Positions 37,207 to 46,123 of a stretch of DNA of 64,000 bases are shown piece after piece (position 1 is the first letter of the stretch; each line of letters begins with the position of its first letter). The notes beneath the pieces were generated by a model, which was given only the letters and a program-made list of their open reading frames with translations, was not told the origin of the DNA and made no database searches. Source of the DNA: Afipia sp. P52-10 (lineage in GTDB: Bacteria > Pseudomonadota > Alphaproteobacteria > Rhizobiales > Xanthobacteraceae); assembly GCF_000516555.1 (NCBI RefSeq), contig NZ_AZSJ01000003.1, positions 827,001 to 891,000 of the forward strand, in the 5' to 3' direction. Both the position numbers and the translations under genes were made by a program.

Positions 37207-37692
37207 CTACGCCCCGCCGCGGGCGCCGCCCCCGAAGCGATGGCGGATGCGCTCCATCAATCCATCGCGCACGGCGCGGTAGGCCTCCATCTGCTGCTCG
37301 CGCGAGCCGTCGAGGCCGACCGGATCGGGCGTCGGCCAGTATTCGACGTCGGCCGCGAGCGTGCGCGTCAGCTCCAGCGCCTTGTGATGCGCCTCCGGCG
37401 ACAGCGTGACGATCAGGTCGAAATTCATCCCCTCCCAGTCCTCCAGCTCCTCGAACGTCATCGGCCGATGCCGGGCGATGTCGCGGCCGATCTCCTCCAT
37501 CACCGCGACGGCGAAGGGATCGAGCTCGCCCTTTCGCACGCCGGCGGAGGCGGCGTAGATCGCCGGAAACATCGAGCGCATCAACGCCGACGCCATCGGC
37601 GAGCGCACGCTGTTCAGGCCACAGGCGAACAGCACCGCTTGCGGATGTTTCGCGCGCGACGGCATGTCGTCTATCTTGTCGTGCTTGCGCAT
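37207..37692 (-). CDS. Low-molecular-weight protein tyrosine phosphatase-like protein
   Basis: 161 residues (152 from an inner ATG at 37665; neither start has a good ribosome site). The phosphate loop FACGLNSVRSPMA gives C24-x5-R30, the catalytic loop of low-Mr phosphatases and arsenate reductase-like proteins. DPVGLDGS near the end holds the general-acid Asp region (DP). It lies between UPF0262/hisD upstream and maf downstream in the conserved rhizobial order, but separated from both by inserted DNA. Confidence 0.85.
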   Translation of the reverse strand: MRKHDKIDDMPSRAKHPQAVLFACGLNSVRSPMASALMRSMFPAIYAASAGVRKGELDPFAVAVMEEIGRDIARHRPMTFEELEDWEGMNFDLIVTLSPEAHHKALELTRTLAADVEYWPTPDPVGLDGSREQQMEAYRAVRDGLMERIRHRFGGGARGGA

Positions 37693-37707
37693 ACGCCGAC
37701 CATCGCC

Positions 37708-37810
37708 GTCATTCCGGAAGCCGCGCCAGCGGCTGTCCGGAATCCATACTCCCTGCTTTCATGAAGACAGGGGGTATGGATTCCGGGCTCGCTTCGCGCC
37801 CCGGAATGAC
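37708..37810. repeat. Paired inverted REP-like hairpins (REPIN-like doublet)
   Basis: Two hairpins, 37711-37743 and 37780-37807 (both ATTCCGG...CCGGAAT), stand in opposite orientation. They are linked by CATACTCCCTG and its complement CAGGGGGTATG around a 12-base loop, so the whole folds as one long stem. The ends GTCATTCCGG / CCGGAATGAC are those of the GIY-YIG element at 34589-35050. It sits just upstream of the phosphatase gene. Confidence 0.75.
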
Positions 37811-37843
37811 GAGAAGCGAAAGGCAATGCCGTGACGCTTCTGC

Positions 37844-37942
37844 GCATGCCCTGATCCGAAAACCGGTACCCACTTTTCGGGGGCATGGTTTCTGGGCGCA
37901 TGCCCTGATCCGAAAACCGGTACCCACTTTTCGGGGGCATGC
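37844..37942. repeat. Two tandem copies of the CCGAAAA/TTTTCGG palindrome
   Basis: Copies at 37844-37887 and 37898-37942 (54 bases apart) have outer arms GCATGCCC / GGGCATGC, a one-sided TGAT bulge, and an inner stem CCGAAAA / TTTTCGG around CCGGTACCCAC. The second copy ends two bases short of the UPF0262 stop codon. It could serve as a 3' hairpin for that gene. Confidence 0.85.
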
Positions 37943-37944
37943 GC

Positions 37945-38439
37945 TTACCCCTTCCAGTGCAGCACCGAGATCAAGGTGAACAGGCGGCGCGCGGTCTCGA
38001 AGTCGATCCGGACCTTGCCGTCGAGGCGCTCCATCAGCGTGCGCGAGCCTTCGTCGTGAATGCCGCGGCGGCCCATGTCGAGCGCCTCGATGCGATCCGG
38101 CGTCGCGGTGCGGATCGCCTGGTAGTAGCTGTCGCAGATCATGAAGTAATCCTTCACGATGCGGCGGAACGGCGTCAGCGACATCAGATGCACGATCACA
38201 GGCTGGCCATCCTGGCGGCGGATGTCGAACATCAGCCGGTTGCCGGTGATGCCGATACGCAGCGTGAAGGGTCCGACGTGATCGCCCTCGGGCTGGAACA
38301 GGTTCTGCTCGATCAGGTCGTAGATCGCGATCGCGCGCTCGTGTTCGATGTCCGGCCCGGAGCGGCCGATCGACTCCTCGTCGAGCGTCACCGCGACGAT
38401 GCGGCTGGTGCTGTCCTGCTTATGCGGGGGCTTGCTCAT
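37945..38439 (-). CDS. UPF0262 family protein
   Basis: 164 residues. [30 protein letters not shown] opens the conserved domain, and [28 protein letters not shown] and [19 protein letters not shown] follow, all typical of UPF0262, which is restricted to Alphaproteobacteria. The function is unknown. Its ATG overlaps the hisD stop (ATGA), so it is translationally coupled to histidine synthesis. A palindrome lies right after the stop. Confidence 0.88.
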   Translation of the reverse strand: MSKPPHKQDSTSRIVAVTLDEESIGRSGPDIEHERAIAIYDLIEQNLFQPEGDHVGPFTLRIGITGNRLMFDIRRQDGQPVIVHLMSLTPFRRIVKDYFMICDSYYQAIRTATPDRIEALDMGRRGIHDEGSRTLMERLDGKVRIDFETARRLFTLISVLHWKG

Positions 38440-39731
38440 TGCATGTTGAGACGCAGCGACACCGAGCGCGCATGCGCCTGAAGTCCTTCCGCCTGGCCGA
38501 GCGCAATGGCCGCAGGGCCGAGCGCGCGCAGCTGATCCGCCCCGCACTTCAGGATCGAAGTACGCTTCATGAAATCCAACACGCCGAGCCCCGAGGAGAA
38601 GCGGGCCGAGCGCGCGGTCGGCAGCACATGGTTGGTGCCGCCGACATAGTCACCGATCGCCTCCGGCGTGTGGCCGCCGAGGAAGATCGCGCCCGCGTTG
38701 CGGATCTTGGCCGCCAGCGCCTCCGGCGCGGCGGTCATGATCTCCAGATGCTCGGCGGCGATGCGATCGGCAAGCTGCGCCGCCTCGTCCATGCCGGCGA
38801 CGCGGATAATGGCGCCGAAGCCGTCCCAGGCGGCGGTCGCGATCTCCTTGCGCGGCAGCGTCGCGAGCTGGCCGGCGACCGCGCCCACGACGCTTTCGGC
38901 GAGTTCGTCGCTGTCGGTGATCAGGATTGCCTGCGCCGCGGTATCGTGCTCGGCCTGCGCCAGCAGGTCGGCGGCAATCCATTCGGCGTTCGCGGTCTTG
39001 TCGGCGATGATCAGCACCTCGGAGGGGCCGGCGATCATGTCGATGCCGACCTTGCCAAAGACGATTCGCTTGGCGGCAGCGACATAGGCATTGCCCGGAC
39101 CGACGATCTTCGCCACCGGCTTGATGCTCGCGGTGCCGTAGGCAAGGGCGGCAATCGCTTGCGCACCGCCAACGCGGTAAATCTCGGACACGCCGCCCAG
39201 ATGGGCCGCCGCCAGCACCAACGGGTTGAGCTTGCCGTCTGGCGCAGGCACCACCATGACGACGCGCGGCACGCCGGCGACCCCGGCCGGCACCGCGTTC
39301 ATCAGCACCGACGACGGATAGGCGGCGGTGCCGCCCGGCACATACAACCCGACCGCCTCGATCGGCGTCCAACGATGGCCGAGCTCGACCCCGAGCGCGT
39401 CGGTGATGCGATCGTCCTTCGGCAACTGCCGGCGGTGGAAATCCTGGATGCGGTCGCGCGCCAGCGTCAGCGCGTCCAGCGTCGCCCGGTCGCAGCCGGT
39501 GACGGCAGCGGCGATCTCGGCGGCCGGCACCCGTACGGTGTCCGCCGTCAGCGCCAGCCGGTCGAACTTTTCGGTCGCCGCGAACAGCGCGGCATCGCCG
39601 CGCGCCATCACGTCGGCGACAATCGCCCGCACGGCCGTATCGACATCCTCGGAGACCTCGCGCTTGAGGCCCAGGAAGTCTTCGAAACGGCTTGGGAAAT
39701 CCGCTGCGCGGCTGTCGAGACGGATCGGCAT
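38436..39731 (-). CDS. hisD: Histidinol dehydrogenase
   Basis: A 431-residue cytoplasmic zinc enzyme for the last two steps of histidine synthesis (histidinol to histidine with two NAD+). [55 protein letters not shown] and [19 protein letters not shown] are the HisD landmarks, and the catalytic Glu-His pair lies in AEHLEIM. The ATG at 39731 (MPIRLDSR) is preferred to 39761 because it fits the family start. It heads the hisD-UPF0262 pair. Confidence 0.93.
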   Translation of the reverse strand: MPIRLDSRAADFPSRFEDFLGLKREVSEDVDTAVRAIVADVMARGDAALFAATEKFDRLALTADTVRVPAAEIAAAVTGCDRATLDALTLARDRIQDFHRRQLPKDDRITDALGVELGHRWTPIEAVGLYVPGGTAAYPSSVLMNAVPAGVAGVPRVVMVVPAPDGKLNPLVLAAAHLGGVSEIYRVGGAQAIAALAYGTASIKPVAKIVGPGNAYVAAAKRIVFGKVGIDMIAGPSEVLIIADKTANAEWIAADLLAQAEHDTAAQAILITDSDELAESVVGAVAGQLATLPRKEIATAAWDGFGAIIRVAGMDEAAQLADRIAAEHLEIMTAAPEALAAKIRNAGAIFLGGHTPEAIGDYVGGTNHVLPTARSARFSSGLGVLDFMKRTSILKCGADQLRALGPAAIALGQAEGLQAHARSVSLRLNMQ

Positions 39732-40012
39732 GCGTTCAAGGTCCGGGGAAATTCGGCTCACCGCTCAATGGCGTGCGCGGGAAACGGCGTCAACCCTCTC
39801 AACGTCACATGCGGCATCGGCCACGCATGCAGGAGCCGGGCCAGAGCGGACCGCATCCGGACCCAAGTCTGCCGCACCGGGCGCTGCGCCGCGAGCGAGC
39901 AGCCGCGCACGGCGCGCAGACCGGGAACCGGCGCATACCTATGATCGTTCTGCTCCCGGGTATCGCCCGGCGCGGTCTTCTGCGCCAGAAGGCGGAGATG
40001 CGGGAGGAACCG

Positions 40013-40786
40013 ATGAAGCGGCTGTCGGCGGCAGCCTTGACGCTGGCCATCCTCGTGCCAGCCCTCTTGGTGCTGGCGATGCCGGCGCCCACTCGGGCGC
40101 AGACCGCAGCCCTCGCGCCCGACGACGCCGCGCAACTGGCGCAGCAGCAACAGCGCGGCCGCGGCCGGCCCGATCGCGAGGCAATGCGCGCAGCCGATAC
40201 CATCGCCGAAGCGGCGGCAACCTACCGGCATGTGATCGAGATGGCGCTGCGCGGGCAGATCGCTCCGGTGCAGGCGGGCGTGACCGAGGCGCATCGGATG
40301 CAGCCGCGGCTGCGGCCACTGCTCGACGACAAGGCCAATACGGCCCTCGACAGCGCCGGCAACGCGATGGATACCGCGCTCGCCAAGGAAGACCTGACCG
40401 CGACCGGGCTAGCCGCCGCCGAGGCCTTCAAGACCGTGGTGACGTCGATCGATCCGCAGATGCGCCGCATGCCGTCCGATGTGGCGCTGCTGCATTACAC
40501 CGCGTTGCGGCTCGCGGTGCTCGTGTCCGCCACGGAGATCGACTGGGCGGCGGTGCGCGCCACCGCCAAGGACGCGGAGAAAGCGTGGATCGGCACCCGC
40601 CGCACCCTTCGCGACGGCAACCTGCGCGTGCTGCTCTCCGAAATCCAGAGCGGGCTGCGCGACGCGGCCGCGCGCAACGACGCCGCCGGCGTGAAATTCG
40701 CCGCCACCCTGCAGATCCAATCGATCGCGGTGCTGCAGGACTTCTTCACCCGGATGGCGCAGGCGATGGGCCGCGCGCGGCGCTAA
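40013..40786 (+). CDS. Secreted helical protein, unknown
   Basis: 257 residues behind GGGAGGAAC. A signal peptide (AALTLAILVPALLVLAMPAPTRA) is followed by a Gln/Arg-rich stretch and then an all-helical domain with TYRHVIEMALRGQIAPVQAGVTEAHRMQPRL and LRVLLSEIQSGLRDAAARND. It looks like a periplasmic helical bundle. It lies opposite to hisD and murA, in the place where a DUF2948 gene stands in many rhizobia. Confidence 0.65.
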   Translation: MKRLSAAALTLAILVPALLVLAMPAPTRAQTAALAPDDAAQLAQQQQRGRGRPDREAMRAADTIAEAAATYRHVIEMALRGQIAPVQAGVTEAHRMQPRLRPLLDDKANTALDSAGNAMDTALAKEDLTATGLAAAEAFKTVVTSIDPQMRRMPSDVALLHYTALRLAVLVSATEIDWAAVRATAKDAEKAWIGTRRTLRDGNLRVLLSEIQSGLRDAAARNDAAGVKFAATLQIQSIAVLQDFFTRMAQAMGRARR

Positions 40787-40804
40787 GATATAGGTTCTCT
40801 TCGC

Positions 40805-41017
40805 GCATCGGCTTATCCGAGAACCGGTGTCCACTTTTCGGGCCGATGTGTTTTCCTCGCGCATCGGCTTATCCGAAAACCGGTGTCCACTTTTCGGGCC
40901 GATGCGTTTTCCTTGCGCATCGGCTTATCCGAAAACCGGTGTCCACTTTTCGGGCCGATGCGTTTTCCTCGCGCATCGGCTTGTCCGAAAACCGGTGCTC
41001 ACTTTTCGAGCCGATGC
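40805..41017. repeat. Four tandem palindromes with a 56-base period
   Basis: Copies begin at 40805, 40861, 40917 and 40973. Each has outer arms GCATCGGC / GCCGATGC, a one-sided TTAT (or TTGT) bulge and the inner stem CCGAAAA / TTTTCGG. Changes between copies are few, and the last copy ends one base before the murA stop codon. Convergent genes on either side could use the array as a two-way terminator or RNA-stabilising block. Confidence 0.9.
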
Positions 41018-41018
41018 G

Positions 41019-42308
41019 TTAACCGCTGATGCGCTCGATGTCGGCGCCGCAGGCGGACAGCTTCTCCTCCAGCCGCTCGAAGCCGCGGTCGAGGTGATAG
41101 ATGCGGTTGACCATGGTCTCGCCTTCCGCAGCCAACGCCGCGATCACCAGCGACACCGAGGCGCGCAGGTCGGTCGCCATCACCGGCGCGCCGCGCAGCC
41201 GGTCGGTGCCCTCGATCATCGCCGTCTCGCCATCGAGGGCGATGCGCGCGCCGAACCGGGCCAGCTCCTGCACATGCATGAAGCGGTTCTCGAAGATCGT
41301 CTCGGTGATGCGCGACTTGCCCTTGGCGCGGGTCATCAGCGCCATCAGCTGTGCCTGCAGGTCGGTCGGGAAGCCGGGGAACGGCGCCGTGGTCACGGTC
41401 ACCGGACTGATACCGGCGCCGTTGCGGGCGACGCGGATGCCTTCGTTGTTCGGCGTGACGGTCACGCCCGCCTGCACCAGCACATCGAGCGCCGACTGCA
41501 ACAGCTCAGGCCGCGCGCCGGACAGCAGCACGTCGCCGCCGGTCATCGCCACCGCCATCGCATAGGTGCCGGTCTCGATCCGGTCCGGCAGCACGGTGTG
41601 ACGCGCGCCGTGCAGCTTCGCCACGCCTTCGATGACGATGCGCGAGGTGCCCGCGCCGGAAATCTTCGCGCCCATCTTGTTCAGGCAGTCGGCGACATCG
41701 ACGATCTCCGGCTCGCGCGCGGCGTTCTCGATAATCGTCGTGCCCTTGGCGAGCGTCGCCGCCATCATCGCGACGTGGGTGCCGCTGACAGTGACCTTGG
41801 GAAATTCGACGACGGCACCCTTCAAGCCTTGCGGCGCCTTGCAGATGACATAGCCGCCATCGATCTGGATCGACGCGCCGAGCTTCTCCAGCGCCATGAT
41901 CAGAAGGTCCACCGGACGCGTGCCGATGGCGCAGCCGCCCGGCAACGACACGGTTGCCTCGCCCATGCGGGCGATCAGCGGCGCGATCACCCAGAAGCTC
42001 GCGCGCATTTTCGAGACCAGTTCGTACGGCGCCTTGGTGTCGATGATGGTCTTGGCCGAGATGTGCAGGGTCTGGCCCTGATACTCGCTGTCGCCAGGGC
42101 GCTTGCCGCTGGTCATGATATCGACGCCGTGGTTGCCGAGGATCCGCTGCAACTGCGCGACATCCGCAAGCCGCGGCACGTTGTCGAGGATCAGGGTCTC
42201 GTCGGTCAGGAGCGCCGCCGTCATCAGCGGCAATGCGGCGTTCTTCGCACCGGAGATCACGATGGTCCCGTTCAGCTGGTTGCCGCCGGAGATGCGAATA
42301 CGGTCCAT
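41019..42308 (-). CDS. murA: UDP-N-acetylglucosamine 1-carboxyvinyltransferase
   Basis: A 429-residue cytoplasmic enzyme for the first committed step of peptidoglycan synthesis (enolpyruvyl transfer from PEP). K22 in SGAKNAALP and C126 in [15 protein letters not shown] are the catalytic residues; C126 predicts sensitivity to fosfomycin. [16 protein letters not shown] and the [24 protein letters not shown] loop also match. The length is normal and the start is the ATG before DRIRISGGN. Confidence 0.95.
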   Translation of the reverse strand: MDRIRISGGNQLNGTIVISGAKNAALPLMTAALLTDETLILDNVPRLADVAQLQRILGNHGVDIMTSGKRPGDSEYQGQTLHISAKTIIDTKAPYELVSKMRASFWVIAPLIARMGEATVSLPGGCAIGTRPVDLLIMALEKLGASIQIDGGYVICKAPQGLKGAVVEFPKVTVSGTHVAMMAATLAKGTTIIENAAREPEIVDVADCLNKMGAKISGAGTSRIVIEGVAKLHGARHTVLPDRIETGTYAMAVAMTGGDVLLSGARPELLQSALDVLVQAGVTVTPNNEGIRVARNGAGISPVTVTTAPFPGFPTDLQAQLMALMTRAKGKSRITETIFENRFMHVQELARFGARIALDGETAMIEGTDRLRGAPVMATDLRASVSLVIAALAAEGETMVNRIYHLDRGFERLEEKLSACGADIERISG

Positions 42309-42696
42309 GATGCCCCCAAAAATCTGCGCCAGAGCAAACCTGGACGTCCCGCACCGGGAGGTCCAGACGAGCCTGCTTGTCTACACGACAGGCGTTGCGA
42401 AAGCCTTAGAGCCCTTCTGCTGCCGATGGAATCGGAACCGGCGCTCTGACATGTGTTTTGACGCGTTTTCTTGATGAAAAACGCACCGAGCGCCGAGGGA
42501 GCGGACGAACGCCCTTCACGGCCCTTGATCTTTGGCCCGATCCGCCCCGGTTCCCCGCGAGCCGCAGATCACGCCTCAGACCCGAGGAGAGGGTTCCCGG
42601 GCAATACGGCGAAAAAAGGGTTAACGCCTCTCAGGCTGCCGGCCCGCCGCGCAGCGGATGGCCTCCGCCAGCAGCGGGCACCTGGCCGGGCGCGGC
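42309..42696. other. Intergenic stretch without a visible gene
   Basis: About 390 bases between murA and a DUF1801 gene. It contains the murA promoter region and a short inverted repeat around 42450-42480 (GCGTTTTC...GAAAAACGC). No coding frame with a ribosome site is seen. Confidence 0.45.
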
Positions 42697-43158
42697 TCAG
42701 ACCTTCTTGACCGTGTTCAGCGTCACGGCGGCGCGAATGAGCGCAGTCAGCGCCTTTTCATTAATCGTCTCGCCCTCATGGATATCGATGGCGCGGCGGG
42801 TGTTACCCTCGAGGCTGGCATTGAACAAGCCTGTCGGGTCCGGCAGCGACGCGCCTTTGGCGAACGTCAGCTTCACCGCGCCCTTGTAGGTCTCGCCGGT
42901 GCAAATGATCCCCGCATGCGACCAGACCGGGATGCCGCGCCACTTCCATTCCTCGACCACGTCCGGATCGGCCCGCCGGATGATGGCGCGGACGCGCGCC
43001 AGTGTCTCGCCGCGCCAGTCCGCAAGCGCCGCGATCCGCGCATCGATCAGCGCCGATGCGGACTGTCCGCCCGTCGCCTTCGCAGCGCTAACCTTTGTCT
43101 TTGCCTTGGCGCCGCTTGCCTTCGCGCCGCTCGCCCTCGTGGTCGCAGCTTTCGTCAT
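42697..43158 (-). CDS. DUF1801 protein with Ala/Lys-rich N-terminus
   Basis: 153 residues. A histone-like basic tail (SGAKASGAKAKTKVSAAKA) precedes a DUF1801 domain with IAALADWRGETLARVRAIIRRADPDVVEEWKW, GETYKGAVKLTFAKGASLPDP and RRAIDIHEGETINEKAL. DUF1801 (YdhG-like) proteins are small cytoplasmic proteins of unknown activity. It starts 26 bases past the stop of another DUF1801 gene and ends the ArsR operon. A 43188 start is possible, but it overlaps. Confidence 0.82.
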   Translation of the reverse strand: MTKAATTRASGAKASGAKAKTKVSAAKATGGQSASALIDARIAALADWRGETLARVRAIIRRADPDVVEEWKWRGIPVWSHAGIICTGETYKGAVKLTFAKGASLPDPTGLFNASLEGNTRRAIDIHEGETINEKALTALIRAAVTLNTVKKV

Positions 43159-43184
43159 GGCCGTCCTGTCTCGTCTTCGCGCGC

Positions 43185-43670
43185 TCACATCCGCTCGCCG
43201 GGCAGGCGGCTCGCCTGCTTCACCCAGGCCGCGAACTGCGCTTCGTCGAACACGTCGTCTTCGTAAATGTCGAGATAGCGCACGTCCTTCTGCTTCGACG
43301 TGCCGGGCGGAACGGGACTGAGCTGCGCGCCGCGGAAGAACGCCACTTTGACGTACTTGGCGAAGCAGTGAAAGGAGAGGAACCAGCCTTCACCATCCAC
43401 GCCATAGAACGGCGAATTCCACTTCACCGCCTTGCGCACGGTCGGGAGCGCACGCACGATCACCGCATCAAGACGGCGGCCGAGATCGCGCTTCCAGCCC
43501 GGCATCGCCGCGATATAGGCCTGCACCGGCGCGTCGCCGTCACCCTTGGCGATCTGCGGATTGCCGCCGGAGAGCAGCACCGGCGCGGCAGACGCAGGCT
43601 TCACCTCGGTCTTCTTTCCAGCAACTTTGCCAGCTCCCTTGGTGGAAACCTTCGGTGTCTTGCCTGCCAT
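43185..43670 (-). CDS. DUF1801 protein
   Basis: 161 residues. An Ala/Lys-rich leader of about 30 residues precedes the domain: VQAYIAAMPGWKRDLGRRLDAVIVRALPTVRKAVKWNSPFYG, then WFLSFHCFAKYVKVAFFRG. The WNSPFYG box is typical of DUF1801. It is distinct from, but paralogous to, the next gene, and lies nine bases from the small membrane-protein gene before it. Confidence 0.85.
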   Translation of the reverse strand: MAGKTPKVSTKGAGKVAGKKTEVKPASAAPVLLSGGNPQIAKGDGDAPVQAYIAAMPGWKRDLGRRLDAVIVRALPTVRKAVKWNSPFYGVDGEGWFLSFHCFAKYVKVAFFRGAQLSPVPPGTSKQKDVRYLDIYEDDVFDEAQFAAWVKQASRLPGERM

Positions 43671-43679
43671 CGCGCGCCC

Positions 43680-43901
43680 CTAACCGCCCCGATGCCGCGC
43701 GCCGCGCCACGCGGCGGCATACGGCAGCACGAACATGTAGAGCCCCGTGAGCAGCAGCAGCACCAGCGGCGCCAGCGCCAGCAGACCGACCCAGAAGGGA
43801 GGCTCGCCCCGCGCCATCGCGACGACGTTGGCGATCACCGCCAGGGTGAAGGCGATCGACAACCAGCGATGCACTTGCCGAATCCATGGGGTCCAGGTCA
43901 A
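43680..43901 (-). CDS. Small two-helix membrane protein
   Basis: 73 residues with two membrane helices (LSIAFTLAVIANVVAMA and WVGLLALAPLVLLLLTGLYMFVLPYA). WTPWIRQVHRWLSIAFT at the start recalls PepSY-like or cytochrome b561-like inner-membrane proteins. It is the third gene of the ArsR operon. Confidence 0.7.
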   Translation of the reverse strand: MTWTPWIRQVHRWLSIAFTLAVIANVVAMARGEPPFWVGLLALAPLVLLLLTGLYMFVLPYAAAWRGARHRGG

Positions 43902-43960
43902 CCGAGCCTCCTTGCTCGTTTCTCGTTCTCACCGCTTGCCGACACGCAACGCGCCAGCGC

Positions 43961-44392
43961 TCATTCCGTTCGCGCCAGCAACGCGTCGAGCTTGACGAGG
44001 AACTGCTGCCAACCGGCCTTCGCGCCGCCGAACGCCTGCTTCTGCGTTGGCCGGAAGCCCGACTGCTCCATGCGCAGATGCGTGCCGGTCCGCGTCGGCG
44101 TCAGCGTGAAGGTGACCACGCTCTGCAAATCGTAAGCCGCGTCGGCGTGGGTGAAATTCCATGTGTAGGCCAGCGTCTTGTGCGGCTCGATGGCCAGCAC
44201 CTCGCAATCGAGCACGCCGCCCCACTCGCCGCGCAGGTTGAAGCGGTGGCCGACCGCCGGCTTGAAGTCGTTCTGCATCAGCCACGCCTCGATCAGATGC
44301 GGCTGCGTCAGCGCCCGCCAAAGCTTCTCCGGCGGATGAGCAAACTCACGCTCGACCACGACGGCGCGGGTTTCGGTCGAAGCTTCGATCAT
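43961..44392 (-). CDS. SRPBCC/AHSA1-type ligand-binding protein
   Basis: A 143-residue START-fold protein. VEREFAHPPEKLWRALTQPHLIEAWLM opens the domain, then FNLRGEWGGVLDCEVLAIEPHKTLAYTWNF, and GGAKAGWQQFLVKLDALLART closes it. Its ATG overlaps the stop of the ArsR gene, an arrangement seen often with ArsR-SRPBCC pairs, where the protein may bind the regulator's effector. Confidence 0.87.
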   Translation of the reverse strand: MIEASTETRAVVVEREFAHPPEKLWRALTQPHLIEAWLMQNDFKPAVGHRFNLRGEWGGVLDCEVLAIEPHKTLAYTWNFTHADAAYDLQSVVTFTLTPTRTGTHLRMEQSGFRPTQKQAFGGAKAGWQQFLVKLDALLARTE

Positions 44393-44715
44393 TGATCCAT
44401 CCTCTTCAGCAGATCCTCGAGATCGTCGAACCGGCTCTCCCAGAAACCGGCCATCCGGGTCGTCCAATCGATCAGCGGCGCCAGGGCGCCAAGATGTGCG
44501 CTGTAATGGGTCTGGCGGCCCTCATGACGGTCGCGCACCAGGCCGGCCTGCTTCAGCACGCCGAGATGCTTCGACACCGCTGGCTGCGAGACCCCGGCCT
44601 GCGCCGTCAGCGCACCGACGGTCTGCTCGCCCCCGCGGCACAGCCGCTCGAAGATCGCCCGCCGAGTCGGATCGGCGAGCGTCCTGAACAGCCGATCGTG
44701 GGCCTCCGTCGTCAT
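44389..44715 (-). CDS. ArsR-family transcription regulator
   Basis: A 108-residue winged-helix repressor. LFRTLADPTRRAIFERLCRGGEQTVGAL and VSQPAVSKHLGVLKQAGLVRDRHEGRQTHYSAH show the HTH and wing. The metal-binding CxC pair of true ArsR is absent, so the signal is probably organic, as in SRPBCC-linked members. Two matching palindromes 38-64 bases upstream are its likely operators, giving autoregulation of the five-gene operon. Confidence 0.9.
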   Translation of the reverse strand: MTTEAHDRLFRTLADPTRRAIFERLCRGGEQTVGALTAQAGVSQPAVSKHLGVLKQAGLVRDRHEGRQTHYSAHLGALAPLIDWTTRMAGFWESRFDDLEDLLKRMDQ

Positions 44716-44748
44716 AAAGGGTGCTCTGCTTCGGTTTCATCCACCCAC

Positions 44749-44794
44749 ATCAATAACTAGCGGGTTATTGATTGACGTATAACCCTGGAGTTAT
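44749..44794 (-). promoter_or_regulatory. Twin operator for the ArsR regulator
   Basis: Site one, 44749-44772, is a 9-6-9 palindrome (ATCAATAAC, six bases, GTTATTGAT). Site two, 44779-44794, repeats its core (ATAAC, six bases, GTTAT). The centres are 26 bases apart, so the two sites face nearly the same side of the helix. They lie in the promoter zone of the ArsR operon. Confidence 0.75.
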
Positions 44795-44836
44795 CGGTTC
44801 GTCAAGCTGTCGGACCACGGGATCCGTCCATCCGCC

Positions 44837-45577
44837 TCAGTCGCGCTCCGGCACCGCCACCCCGGCGGCTTCCGCCGCAGCATCGCGGGCTTCCTGGCTT
44901 GCCCCTTGGCTGGCGCGGCCCCGAATCTGCTGCTTGCGCCGCTTCAGGTTTTCCCGCAGCGCCTGACCCAGCCGCTGGCGACGATCGGATTGTGCCGGGG
45001 GCTTGGGAGCCGCGTTTGCAGCTGACGTGCGGGCCGGCGCAGCGCCAGCGGCGGGGCGGTTCGTGTCGTCCGGCTCAAGCACCTTGCCCATCAGCGGCGA
45101 GTCGCCGCGCGCCAGCGCATCGTCGCGGTCGGTGTAGCCCGCCGCGAGATAGAAATCATGGGCGGTCAGCGTGGAGGTCAGCGTCACCTCCCGGCAGCCG
45201 TTGCGCCGCGCCACCGCCTCCAACGCCCGCAGCATCGCCCGGCTGACGCCGCGGAAGCGCGCATCCGGCGAGACATAGTTCAGCATGATGGCACCGGAGC
45301 GCTTGATGCAGCCGGCGGCGAGCACGCGCTCCCCCGCCACCGCCACCAGCAGGCAGTTCTCCGGATCGGCGATCCAGCCCGCCACGATCTCCGGCTGCTT
45401 GTTGGCCAGCCACTCATCGAGCCAGTCCGGATTGTTCTGGTGGTCGGCGACGCACAGTTCGGTGATGGACCGGCGCAGCACGGCACAAATCGCCGCCGCC
45501 TCCTCCAGCCGCGCCGGGCGGATGATGAAGGTGGCCGGATTGCCGGACGTGTCGGTCTGTTCCATGATCGGCGTCAT
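44837..45577 (-). CDS. GNAT acetyltransferase with disordered tail
   Basis: 246 residues. The first 160 form a GNAT fold: IIRPARLEEAAAICAVLRRSI, LNYVSPDARFRGVSRAMLRALE (acetyl-CoA loop RFRGVS) and HDFYLAAGYTDRDD. The last 80 residues are Ala/Pro/Arg-rich and disordered (RTSAANAAPKPPAQSDRRQR). The usual Q/R-x2-G-x-G/A loop is slightly altered. Substrate unknown. Its promoter may be shared with the divergent NTF2-like gene. Confidence 0.8.
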   Translation of the reverse strand: MTPIMEQTDTSGNPATFIIRPARLEEAAAICAVLRRSITELCVADHQNNPDWLDEWLANKQPEIVAGWIADPENCLLVAVAGERVLAAGCIKRSGAIMLNYVSPDARFRGVSRAMLRALEAVARRNGCREVTLTSTLTAHDFYLAAGYTDRDDALARGDSPLMGKVLEPDDTNRPAAGAAPARTSAANAAPKPPAQSDRRQRLGQALRENLKRRKQQIRGRASQGASQEARDAAAEAAGVAVPERD

Positions 45578-45634
45578 GCGGCGTTAGATAGGATATCTGG
45601 CCGCCGGGTACGAGAGCCAGCCAGGACCATCACC

Positions 45635-46123
45635 ATGACCGCTTTCGAGAAAATCCTTGAGCGCTTCGCCGCCGCCGTCGCCGCCAATGACGGCCGCGCC
45701 CTCACCGCGCTGTTCACCGCCGACGGCATCTACGACGACGGCTTCTTCGGCGAATTTGCCGGCCGCGGCGCCATCGCCACCATGCTGCAGCACTTCCACG
45801 ACACCGGAACGAACTATCGCTGGGACTTCTTCAGCGCCCTCGCCGATGCCCGCCAGGGCTACGCCCGCTACCGCTTCAGCTATACCTCACGCATGCCAGG
45901 CTCCGAGGGAAAGCCGGTGGTGTTCGAGGGGACCGGGCATTTCCAGTTCCGCGACGGCCTGATCGCGCGCTACTCAGAGGTGTTCGACCGCGGCATGGCG
46001 CTGGCGCAGCAGGATTTTTCCGCCGAGCGGATCAAGAAGGTGCTGCTCAAGCTCGCCGCCCGGCAGAACGCGACCGCCGAGGCGAAGGTGCATCTGGCGC
46101 GGCTCGCGGTCGCCGCCTCCTGA
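45635..46123 (+). CDS. NTF2/SnoaL-like protein
   Basis: 162 residues, starting at an ATG behind AGGA. The domain ILERFAAAVAANDGRALTALFTADGIYDDGFFGEFAGRGAI, then a beta sheet ending FEGTGHFQFRDGLIARYSEVFDRGMALAQ, is the NTF2-like fold used by isomerases, cyclases and scaffold proteins. The C-terminal 35 residues are helical and basic. The role is not predictable. Confidence 0.78.
   Translation: MTAFEKILERFAAAVAANDGRALTALFTADGIYDDGFFGEFAGRGAIATMLQHFHDTGTNYRWDFFSALADARQGYARYRFSYTSRMPGSEGKPVVFEGTGHFQFRDGLIARYSEVFDRGMALAQQDFSAERIKKVLLKLAARQNATAEAKVHLARLAVAAS

Noticed and set aside
40805-41017. CRISPR array
   Set aside because: The four units have no variable spacers: the whole 56-base unit repeats, and no cas gene is near.
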